A stretch of 64,000 nucleotides of DNA from positions 4,587,840 to 4,651,839 of the forward strand of contig OZ025276.1 in NCBI GenBank assembly GCA_964019165.1. Reading direction: 5' to 3'. The notes beneath the pieces are model-generated. The model was not told where the DNA came from, made no database searches, and worked only from the letters and a program-made list of their open reading frames with translations. Made by a program: the position numbers and the translations under genes. Shown one piece after another: positions 46,601 through 56,471 of the stretch; position 1 is the stretch's first letter; the number at the start of each line of letters is the position of its first letter. This DNA is from Mastigias papua. Lineage: Eukaryota > Cnidaria > Scyphozoa > Rhizostomeae > Mastigiidae.

Positions 46601-47649
46601 CAAAGTTATCATGGCTATTTCAAATCATATCATAGTTTGACCTAGTTTTAAATATCATAGCTGTATAAAATAAATACTTTATAGCAAACAGAGAAAAATA
46701 AATCATTTATGCTTATAGGAATCAGAGGGGTGCAGAGGGAATGTACTATTTGACTGGTTCTAGGCACTTTTGAGGTCATGTTAAACTCTTATCTGCATTA
46801 GGGGGTGGTCATAAAGTATCTCTCATGGAGAGCAGAGGCTTTTTGAGAGGGATGTGTAATAAAAATGCTGGGGCTTTAAAAAATACAAGAAAATTGAGGG
46901 GGGATAGCGCAAGTATTACCTATATTTCAAAACTAGAATTGGAATTTACTTCTTCAACCCACTATCACAGGATTTTATATGCATTTCTAAATGTTCTTGT
47001 GAAAACCCTTGCTAAGGTTCTCTGTAAGTTTATTTGCAAAGTCTAAAGCAAATACATATGAATTTTTTCAGGAGGGGGTATGAAGTATGTTTTAAGTACT
47101 TTTTGAGTTAAGTTAATTGCATATAATTATAATTTCACTACATACAAATAGAAGCAAATACATACAAATGAAGCATATTTTCATTTGAAAACAACGCACA
47201 CCGGTACTTATTGCTGACAGTTACCTGGTGATAATTTTTCATGCTCCCCATTGTATGATTTTCATTGTAGGAAATGTGACTTGAAAAACTTTTCACGTAA
47301 TGAATGCTCAATTTGGCGCGTATTTCACGGATGTGGTCATTCCTTCCATACAGCCTGTTTGCTCCCAAACATCGGTTCGTGCCCAATTTGCAAGGGAGTA
47401 CTGAAACACTTTGTTGAGGATCTCAGTGAAAAGGCAAACAACTCTGTACTGAACCCAGACATTTACGGTGACAGTGATGATGAAGATAAGTGCGAAATGG
47501 GTGGTGATGATGAGAACAGCGTCGAGGGAGATGACGAAGCTGACCAAGAGTCTTATTTTGGTGAAGCTGAACATGGTTGCATAGAATCTCTCATTGATGA
47601 CATTTTACGTTGGAAGAGACCTTCTCTGAGTAGTGTTGCCATTCAATAG
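43612..47649 (+). pseudogene. Large TE protein with C-terminal RING-like finger, decayed
   Basis: Only gene of the 42,651-48,228 element, so the likely transposase. Blocks: 43,612-43,890 (Cys-containing N-terminus, FVCKKCIEKVEKK); 44,267-46,464 main exon; 47,271-47,649 last exon. The intron 46,465-47,270 begins GTATGC, ends TGTAG and joins in frame before KCDLKNF. The main exon has VVIFNDDYHNIHT, IGDWPCQFYVRHIVYFEG, GPLHISLNARES, a GGWLLVRDA stretch and FDEYPVENFHSVLRA; these Asp/Glu motifs could be a DDE-type active site (inference). The last exon has GCGHSFHTAC then SCPICK, a RING-H2-like pattern, plus an acidic tail. In-frame TAA (44,831) and TGA (44,945), and a frameshift near 45,990, make this copy inactive. 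I recall related proteins from sponges and corals but no named superfamily. Confidence 0.6.
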
Positions 47650-47716
47650 TGCCCTCTCCTTACCACGCTTGTTCTCCCTGTTCACCATGTTCGCCATGAT
47701 GAACAAACTTCATGTT

Positions 47717-48228
47717 CAATAAGAGTTTTGATTTTCTTTGTCCTCATTCTCGTGTTATGTTTTGGTGGGAGATTTGCAAATCATAACTATATTTTGCGCG
47801 TTTTGCGGAGAAAGGGGGAATCACAAGTACAGTTAAGATTACCATTAAGTAAAGTGAAGGATTTTAACAGCATTGATGGTGAGGCATGAGCATGTTGTGA
47901 TGGGGATTCATCCTCCCTGGGGGCCTAGGCAAATTCAAAATGCAGTTTAGGAAGGATGAACTTTGAATGTCGCTGTAGAAAAAATTTGTAAAGATATCGC
48001 TTAGGGCCGCGGTAGATTTTTAGTTTGTCTCGTTAGGAGAGTACTACCAGAAACTGGGATAGTTTCAATGACCCATCTACTGCTGATGACCTTATTTGTG
48101 CGACCAGGTTTTTCCGATTACAAATGGAGGTGCCGTGCAAAATGTAAACAAAGTGATGTCACCATCCAGGCTTCTGATTGGCCATTGAGGACGACCTCTG
48201 ATTGGCTAATACAAAAGTTTCCTCTGTT
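47717..48228. repeat. Right TIR of the 9-bp-TSD element
   Basis: Inverted copy of 42,651-43,161. Confidence 0.92.
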
Positions 48229-48409
48229 AGTTACATCTGCTGTTATGTTTTATTTTCTACTATTATTCATTATTTCCCTTATAGGTTAGATTTGGGATAG
48301 GTGAAGGGGAAAAAGGGCAACAGATGCACGGCATTGCTAACCAATGAAACAAAAAAGCTGTAGACGTCATAAGTGTGAAGTAGGGGGGACGTTGGTGTGC
48401 AGAAAGAAA

Positions 48410-48830
48410 ATCAGTACATTTTCGCTATTCCAACACAAGGATGATTCAAGTGCCTTCGTGGAAATGACTGCGTTTCTGCAGTGTTAAAGCACTGCCATGG
48501 CCGTAAAAGCCCAAACGGAATCAAAAGCATCAAATTACACACGTTTGTCACCATGGTATCCTAGATAGCGGATTTGCAAGAAAATGAAGTAGGCTGCTTG
48601 GCGAAGCATATGGACCATGACATCAATGGTCACCGGCAGTATTACCAGCTACATGAGTCTACATTAGAGTTGGCAAAGGTGAGCAAATTGTTGTTGGCTG
48701 TAGATGATGGCAGAGCAGGTCAATTTCCTGGAAAAAGGCTCAATGAAATAACAGTTGAAGGTTTGCAAGAAGATAAGCTATGCTTCACTGATGAAAATTA
48801 CTGTCCCATTAGTTTCCAAAGTCTTGTAAC
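48410..48830 (+). pseudogene. TE-type protein C-terminus, possibly tyrosine-recombinase-related
   Basis: The main block (48,574-48,939) has LAKHMDHDINGHRQYYQL then LAKVSKLLLAVDDGRAGQF. Upstream coding traces (PNGIKS, TFVTMVS) are broken by stops before 48,574. A His-x2-x-Tyr arrangement after a GHD-like helix recurs in tyrosine-recombinase-like TE proteins, but resemblance is all I can offer. 48,940-49,321 is AT-rich with nothing recognised. Confidence 0.4.
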
Positions 48831-49324
48831 ATATACATTTACAGTGCAGATGCATTGTAAAAAGGGACCTGCCAATTTCATTATATTTTCCATGCTGCAT
48901 GAAAGTGAGCTAATTTTCTTTTACTTGTTTGTGAAGTGATTTGATTATGTCCTGGAAACTTTTTTCCACACTAGTTTGCTATTCAATGCTAATGCATGGC
49001 TACAGGCAGTTTTTCAATTATATTCTTTATTCAAATTAAACTGTATTTGAATTGACATCTTAATTTAGCACCTTTTAAAGCAAGTTTGTGCCTGTGTTTG
49101 ATATACAAAGTAGTGATTCTCAGTCACTAATTATTGTCATTGATAGTTCATGGTAATCAAAATACTTTCAAGCACAGCCTAGAAAGAGCAAGAAACTGAA
49201 AGTGGCAACAACACTTGATTGAAGCATTACATTTCTTTGGTAGTAATATACCATCTCTATTTTATTCTCTGATATGCATGAATGAGGAAACATTCATTCA
49301 TATTGTTAATGATAATGCGACTAA

Positions 49325-49705
49325 GGCCCCGTTCACACTATTCCGTTTTTGAACAAAAATGCAACTGTTTAGCTCTTTTTTTGGCTTTGCGTTCACATTA
49401 GTCCACACCACAGACGGAGCTAAATGAAAACAATGATAAAGACGGAACTAAATGAAAACGCAGCTAAACAAAAACGCAATTCTGTAGTGTGAACACCAGA
49501 AGGAGAACAATTTGAAAATGCTACTAATAGAGCCAATATAAAAGAAGCTGTGAAGGAGATGCGTTTTTGAGGATAAATGTGAACACCAATTGATAGATAT
49601 CTGTTTCTGTCTGAAAACAGAGTAGTGTTAACAGGGTAGAAAAACAGTCCTGTGTTTGAGAGCAAAACCGCATCTAAATGAAAACAGAGTAATGTGAACG
49701 TAGCC
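49325..49705. mobile_element. MITE, Harbinger-like (381 bp, TAA duplication)
   Basis: The left end GGCCCCGTTCACACTATTCCG pairs imperfectly with the right end (GAGTAATGTGAACGTAGCC). TAA flanks both sides (49,322-49,324 and 49,706-49,708). Internal words of the CATTTAG...CGTTTT type repeat in both directions. No coding. Confidence 0.75.
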
Positions 49706-49729
49706 TAAGAATGTAACATATTGCTAATG

Positions 49730-49984
49730 TATGGTGGCCCATCGTTATCATCACTTGTTTATCCTAACATATTGAGAAATAGTAGTCTTGTTGCAAAAGT
49801 ATTTTGTAATATAAATTATAATGTAAGTATAATATAATCAAAATAAAATTCTATGCTATTCAAAACAAACCTCTAACTTTTACTTTTCAGTTTACTTGGG
49901 GCTTCAAAATGTTTCATTTTGTTTTTCTTTTCAACTTTTTGTGCGTGGCCCATCATTATCATTATCAATTTCAAAGCAAGGCAG
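49730..49984. repeat. Left TIR of the kinase-carrying transposon
   Basis: Inverted copy of 60,826-61,065. The terminal word GTGGCCCATC-TTATCATCA occurs twice, at the tip and again at about 49,945-49,967, suggesting two transposase-binding sites. Confidence 0.88.
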
Positions 49985-50039
49985 ATGCAGAGCTCCATGA
50001 ATAACTCTGTGGATCATCAACTTCAAAGCTCAGATTGAC

Positions 50040-51164
50040 GTGTACCTACATAGTTTGATTGCTCTTTGTACTGACATGGCTTGGAAAGATGATAGAGCAA
50101 TGGCTGCTGATTTAGAAAAGTATGTCAGTCAAAATTTGCAGCGCGCCGAAAACCTAGACTTCATGAAACGTGACTACAACATCTACCGGTGGTCTTTGCC
50201 CACACTGGACAGAAGATTGCGTTATTTTGAACTAAAATACATAGATGCGAATGCTATATTAGATAATGTGAAAGAAGTGGTTCAAAGGGAGCTTGATGGG
50301 CCTGGAAAACTTCTAGGTTACAGGGCCATGAACCAGACATTGCGGACAGAACATAGCATCAAGGTACCTCGGCATCTTGTGCAATGTGTTCTATATGACC
50401 TTAATCCAGAGGGAGTCAGCCAACGTAGGCTAGAAAATAGGAAGAAGCCTAGAAATCGGCCTTTCAGATCAAAGGGGTCCATGTTGGTGGTGTCAGTGGA
50501 TGGACATGATAAGTTGTGTGGGTATCAAAACAGCACTGTTCCTCTTCGTGTGTATGGCTTTTTGGACACTTTCTCAAGGAAGATTCTGTCTCGGAAAGGT
50601 ATGTCCTCTAAGTCAGATCCTGTAATTATTGGACGATTGTACTTTGACCTATTTAATGAGCTTGAAACAATGCCTGTATATTTGAGAATGGACAGAGGCA
50701 CAGAAACTGGCAAAATGGCATCAATTCATAGTTATTTGATGTCTGGACAAAACATGTTTGATAATCCTATTGATTCTGCTGTCTTTGGCCCTAGTACTAC
50801 AAACAAGATTGAAAGATGGTGGGGGGATCTTCATCAAAGGCTAGAGAAGTTTTTTACAGTGCAACTCCAGGATTTGTTAGGTGCAAATGAGTATGATCCT
50901 GCTAATGAAAGAGATAGGCAGCTGCTGGCATATCTTTACATTCCTGTAGTGCAGCGCGAGTGTGACATTTGTGTGACAATGTGGAACAGCCACTGAATAA
51001 AAGAGCAGACAAAGCTAGAACGTACCACGGGCATTCCTGACCATATGCTCTCTTTTCCAGATCAGTATGGTTGGAGTAACATGAGAATTCCCCTCTCTAG
51101 AGATAAACTTGAAGAAATTGCAGCAGCATCTGGCATTTTAGATTCCCTGGTCAACATTTTTTAA
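50040..51164 (+). CDS. Integrase-type DDE transposase (one in-frame TGA)
   Basis: Retroviral-integrase-fold transposase. Catalytic residues D154 (VSVDGHDKLCGY), D218 (LRMDRGTETGKMA) and E258 (TTNKIERWW) show spacing of 64 and 40, as in rve-family enzymes. The N-terminal ~110 residues are helical and look like a DNA-binding region. The frame stops at TGA 50,994-50,996, then the same frame continues with recognisable family sequence (GIPDHMLSFPDQYGW) to TAA at 51,162. One CGA-to-TGA change would explain the stop, so the gene is nearly intact but probably inactive. No good ATG lies upstream before a TGA at 49,998. GTG is the first codon of the reported frame, so the true start is unresolved and may involve splicing from the TIR. 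Confidence 0.8.
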
Positions 51165-51169
51165 CCAAG

Positions 51170-54100
51170 TGTACATAACATTCGTGAACAGAGCTTACCT
51201 CATCCGGAAGCTGTGCAAGCCAAAGATGTAAAAGATAAATATCTTTTCTTAAGGAGCTTAGCCATCAGAAATTGAAAAAAAAACAAAGCTGAAAGTTGTA
51301 GAGCCAATATTATGAAAGAGTCATGTTATTTGAGAAAAAGTTGAATTACATTATCTATCAAATATTAATAGTAGAGGAGGATTTCAAGATCAGACATAAA
51401 ATAGAAAAGAAACTGTTCTGCTTGGTATTATATGGGTCCATGGTTGTTAAAATAGTACTGAATATCTAGGAAAGTGTTGCCAACTTTGATTGAATTTCAA
51501 TAGTAAGAACAACAGATGTCAGGGAAGGAACTAGCGGGTAGAGTCTCCTTCTTAAAAGTAAGAGAGTATTTGGGGCTCAGCACCCCTAGAAATCACATTT
51601 TTGGTTTTATTAGTTCCTATCCTAACATTTAACAGAGGGGGAATAAATAGACGTCACTGGTATCAATAGAAGGAGAATACTCAGGATAGAATGCTCTTTT
51701 CTAATGTTAAAAGGAAAGATACCACTAAATGGGTCCTGTTTCTGAGAAAACCACTTTTGGTATTTTTGTTACCATTTATAAATGTATGAATGTATTTGTG
51801 GAGGATAAGCATGCACTATTGCACAGTTGCCTTAAAAACTAGTTTATGTGCATTCAAAGTGCCCTTTTGCACTTTGTGATTGTGTCCTTCTTATATCCTA
51901 GATAAAACACAAACCATGGAATGTGTGTTAAGCAACTTTCAATTGAAATTTTTTAGGATTATTGGCCAACACAGTTGCTTGGTTTAAAGGCTATGGCTCA
52001 TTTTTATCAATTCCAAGCATTTCACAAAATTGGTTGCACTTATAATCACACAAAAATTGTTGACTTGCAACAGAAGATAAATTTCTAGCACAAAAGTCCA
52101 CCACTCCCAGGGGCAGATCCAGAGATAAAACTGATTGCTGCACAGCACAAGAAACATATCAGTAAAAGGGCGTGGCCCAAAGGCTGTGCTGTGGCCACAC
52201 CCATGTTTTTACCAGTAGCATATATTTACGATTTTTGTGGGATTCGCTTCTCTTCCAGCAATCCTCCTATATCATACAATAGCCTTCATTCTTTGAAGTA
52301 CAATAGTGAGCATACAGTTATCGCGACAGCCTTAATTTGATTCTCTAATTGTCTTTCAAAATTTCATATCAAACTCATATCTGTTCTGTTTTGTTGGCTC
52401 AGCATAGAACAAAGAAAGTAAGTGATTGGCTCTCCTGAAGTCTGTCAGACTTTCTGGATCCACATCTGGGTATTACAAGTCAAAACATCAGTTGTTGGAA
52501 CCATAGAGAAAGTGTCCATCATACAATAATACTTTATATTATAAAACTAATAACCTTTCATTTTCTCTAAAAGCCCACTATAATGTACTAAATCAGTAAT
52601 CAATGTACTTTCGATGAGATGGCTCCACCATTCAATTAAAATTCATTTTTCTGCATTTCATGTATGTACATTGCATTATATAATGCAAGTCAGGACCTCT
52701 ACGTGCTTGGATAACAAAACGGAAGAGTGTATGTTCCTAGCACCATAGTAGTACTGCCCAATGTAGACCTAAGTCAATTTATAACAGTCTTCCTGACTGT
52801 AAAAGCTTGATCATCACAATGATGGGGATGTTCTGTCTGGCACACAAGATAAGTGCCTTCAGTATAGACAAATGCTTATTAGCTTCAATTATATTGTCAA
52901 CTGATTGCCTATAAGGTTTGGTTAAATGTTCAACATGACATTTTAAAATTTTGAGGAAAGTGTTTGTAGTCATAGGAGATATTCTGTGAATTTGAACATT
53001 TTTTCAAGCTCCTACCTTATTAGGTCAAATAAGTATATAAGATGCATTCATTACCATATGGAATCTGAAGGAGTTCATATCCATTCTTTGACGAAATGAA
53101 AGCAATTGGAGACAAAAAGCAGCATTAATGAACCCAGAATAAGAAGGGTACAGGTGCATTGATAACAATGTAGGGATAAACCTTCTATTCTTTAAGATTG
53201 ACACATAAGGCATCTAACCTTTGCACCTGGTTTCTAAATCTTCTCCACTGTTTCAAATATGAACCAATCATCTAGTGTGACAGTTCATAAAAACTGATGA
53301 TAGCAAAATTGCACAAACTAGTGGGGGTGGGGCATTGATAGGGCTCCTTCCATACATTACATCAGTATCACAAAAAGTAATAGTACTAACAGAGAAAAGA
53401 TTCATTGAGGATGTAAAGTATGGTGATAAACGGTAATTTCTATAGGGTTTACATGGGAAAGACAGTTTTATCTGCTTTCTTTTGAGTAACCAGAGGAATC
53501 CATATATGTTGTAACAGTGTAAGTAATCACAATGATGACTGGCATACACAGTATGGTATGGTTTAAAAGAAGAATCAATTTCTTTGGTGCTATTTCCTTC
53601 TCTACACAAAAGGAACCTTTTTGCATTCTTACTGCATATATTCTTAGGAGAAACTAACACCGCCAATCTAAAGATATGTAGATACAGTCCTTTTTATAAG
53701 AACCAGTAAAATTGAGGTTCCTGCTGGCTGTTCTTAATTTTTCAAATTTTCAGTATGAATTGCTCTTAATGTCCTCCTAAATGATTGGGGTGTAGGCAAT
53801 TTAGACATTAGACTATATACTGTACAAGAGAACATTGGGCGTTTATGAAACTGGTATTATTCACGTTGATGATTTGGGTGTTTCAAAGTTCAAAAAGTTA
53901 CACAATTTGCTAAACAATAGAGTAAATAATAGTAAATAATCAGCTATGTAAGTAAATACAATGAAGCAAAAACAATTGCAATGTAACAAACAAAATAGGC
54001 CAATGGATCTAAATGAAGAGAGTCTAATGGGCTTAGGGAAAAATCTACTTTTGAAAATGTCACGTTGGATGATACCATCTTGGTTCATAAAGTGAAAGTA

Positions 54101-54248
54101 AATACCAGGAAAACTCCGCTTTGCCGGGGAGGATGCATAGTCTCTTCATTGGTACAAATCTTAAAGTGGACCTTCCGTAACCAAATCTTTATAGATGTAC
54201 ACGAGATGTAAGTCGAGCGGCATTGCACTACTGCACGACTTTCCTGAC
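51170..54248. other. Interior of the kinase-carrying transposon
   Basis: Mostly non-coding. 52,108-52,467 may be a small hAT-like MITE: CCCAGGGGCAGATCCAGAG at the left resembles the complement of TTTCTGGATCCACATCTGGG at the right, with no clear duplication. 52,990-52,779 (-) encodes a stretch (NIIEANKHLSILKALILCAR) like the DUF4371 region of hAT transposases. Open frames at 53,025-54,088 (-) are not recognised. Confidence 0.35.
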
Positions 54249-54430
54249 TGCCGCTCGATTTTTAATCAAAAAGACCGCCTATTGTTTTCACATTTGACAT
54301 GCCGCTCGATTTTTTTATCAAAAGTGCCTTCTATTGTTCTATGATTGAAATGCCGCTTGATTTTTTGATGAAACAGTACCGCCTATTGGTCTCATGATTG
54401 AAATGCTGCTCGATTTTTTAACGGCTAGAC
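54249..54430. repeat. ~52-bp tandem repeat, about 3.5 copies
   Basis: The unit TGCCGCTCGATTTTT...CGCCTATTG...TGA recurs at about 54,249, 54,300, 54,352 and 54,405 with point differences. Confidence 0.8.
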
Positions 54431-54595
54431 AATTACTTTGACTAGAACTGACATCTTACACAATCAATTGTGACATGTTGTACAAAGCAGGGCCTCCATA
54501 GCTCTATTGTTACCAAAATGCTGCTATATTGTCTGAGGTGCCGCACCAAAAGTCCAATGTAGAACTACATTCGTTAAAGACTATCGTGTTCTTCT

Positions 54596-55830
54596 TCAAT
54601 ACTCGGAAAGCAGTGATGATGTCATGGTACGTAATATTTTTGAATGCCGCACAGGTGGCGTGTGCGGCGCCCTGGATCCGCCTCTGACTCCATCACAAAG
54701 TAAGTCAACAGTTGCAAGTTCTGGGTCGCAAAGATTATAGTCAATCCCTTGTAGGTGAAGGACCATCATATTTTGCTTTGTGCTCTTGTATGTGTACTGA
54801 GCAAAACACTCAGTTTTACAAAGAAGCTCTGTAAAGTGTCCTGACAATTGATAGTTGATCTGGCCATTGTTGTTGATATACTTATGAAAAGAACCAGGAA
54901 TATACTCTTCTAGATTGACAGGGACATCACCCATCATGGCAAAATATATATTACTGTTGTTGAAGCATTTCCCAAACTTTGAAGGGGAACTCTTTGCAAA
55001 ACTTAATGCCAGTGCTCTGGCAGCAGCATTTTTTGGACTTGTTTGTATGTGTAATGAACACTACTTAGATGACGTGTTTGTATTATGTTGTTGATACTCT
55101 TGTCCTTTGCTTTCTTTAGAACCCATTTACTGGGCATCCCTGACTTTGTAGGTGTTGCAATGAAAGCATCCCTGAATCCTCCTTCTGCAAAGTTCTTTTT
55201 CTCAAGTACCACGTCTAGTGTTGTAGCTGTGCTCCAAGTTTTGTTAGTTACATCAAAACTTTGCAAAACCAGGGTGACAGATGACACATCTGGAGGCTCC
55301 ACCAGCTTTCCTGCTGCCAAAAGATCTGCAACAGAAACTGATTTTGCAACTGCCACTGATTGTGCAAATGCACTTGGTGGGACACTAGAAAGGCTAGGCC
55401 CAAAATCAGAGAATCTCCTTCCACTTTCCTTAGAGGGCATGCGTGAAGGAGTGCTTACCAGGTATTTTCCTCTGATCTCGCTTGGAGCATACAGTGCAGC
55501 TTTACACCTAATTTTTACTGGCTCAAGGAATCGAACCATGTAAAATGTCTTTCCTGTTATCTGTTCTGTAAGGAAGTAAGAGGGCCCTCAATCTGTTAGA
55601 AGTACATCACATGTACCAGCTGGCATTTCAAAGAAATTTTTACATGCTTCTTTTATGTTTTCTATTGAGAGCTCTTCATAGGACAAAAAATCAACAAAAT
55701 CTCTTGTATCCAAGGGCTCAAACTTTTTCAGATGATTTGCTTCGTCTGTCATCCTATGCACTTGAAAATGACTTGGGACAGTAGTCTTTGTCTTTCCCAT
55801 GGCTTCTCCTTTCCGTTTTTTGGCAACCAT
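54596..55830 (-). pseudogene. Alpha-type protein kinase (MHCK/EF2K family), TE cargo, damaged
   Basis: Alpha-kinases phosphorylate Ser/Thr with a fold unrelated to most kinases. The N-terminal block (55,830-55,591; VPSHFQVHRMTDEANHL) runs to an in-frame TGA (55,590-55,588), and the same frame resumes (55,539-55,003). It contains EGGFRDAFIAT (Gly-rich N lobe) and SKWVLKKAKD (nucleotide-binding Lys region). A frameshift in an A-run near 55,030 leads to the C lobe (54,937-54,596): YFAMMGDVPVNLEEYIPGSF, HFTELLCKTECFAQYTY, then MMVLHLQGIDYNLCDPEL. The family normally has Asp where this reads His in VLHLQG, so catalysis is doubtful. After DPELATVDLL the reading runs into CAGAGGCGGATCCAGGG-type sequence resembling another element's end, so the C-terminus is cut. 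It lies just inside the right TIR of the 49,730-61,065 transposon. Confidence 0.82.
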
Positions 55831-56133
55831 CTTCTCTTATACATGGAGGTTTCTTTTCAACATCTCGCTCATCGTATATTGGGCAATCTACTCTGTGAAG
55901 GAGCGTGATCGACAGCACCAAAGAAGTTAGTCTCATTTTCATTTCAGCATGGACGATGATAGTGTTGGGCCATTGGCTAAACAGGTGCGAAAAGGGATGT
56001 TTTGGACATAACCCAAAACCACAATATATTTGAGAAAAAGGCATCAATTTTGTCCTAGAGTTAAAATGATAAGCTCTTCTTTTCACACATAAAAGCTTTC
56101 AACAAGGCAGGTCAATAAAGTCAAGGACAACCA

Positions 56134-56416
56134 TGTTATATTGGCAGTTACAACACAGAAAAACCACTGTTTTCTTTGAGAAATACAACATATATGAGAT
56201 ATCAACTATATAGAGAAAACTGCCATGAAGAAGTAAACAGAAAAGAAAAACATGGAAGCTATAAAGTATTGCAGATAAAAGAATCACACATAGGTATTGT
56301 TTAGAGGAGGAACATCTTTTGTGCGCTAGTAAGAAAGTTGAGAGTGATTGACAAATGGAAAACAAAAGGTTATCAAACAAAAGGAAAACAAAAGGATATC
56401 ATCAACAACTACAACA
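56134..56416 (-). repeat. 3' LTR of the Ty3/gypsy element
   Basis: 283 bp with about 11 differences from the 5' LTR, so the insertion is older than the gag-only element at 34,603. Confidence 0.92.
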
Positions 56417-56471
56417 TCTTCCCTTTTTTGAGGAAAATAAGTCCATTGTCCAATAAAAAAGTTATTATAAA

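Larger units (their letters stand above)
42651..48228 (+). mobile_element. Unclassified DNA transposon with long TIRs and 9-bp TSD (5.6 kb)
   Basis: Left TIR 42,651-43,161 and right TIR 47,717-48,228 are inverted copies (~511 bp, about 90% by eye), starting AACAGAGGAAACTTTTGT. The direct repeat AGTTACATC flanks both sides exactly (42,642-42,650 and 48,229-48,237). Long TIRs and a 9-bp duplication recall Mutator-like elements. The encoded protein, however, shows no MULE, hAT, Merlin or P-type transposase signature I can recognise. Confidence 0.88.

Noticed and set aside
54596..55830. Alpha-kinase as an ordinary host gene hit by transposons
   Set aside because: It lies inside TIRs with a perfect 6-bp duplication and begins just inside one TIR; host origin before capture remains possible.
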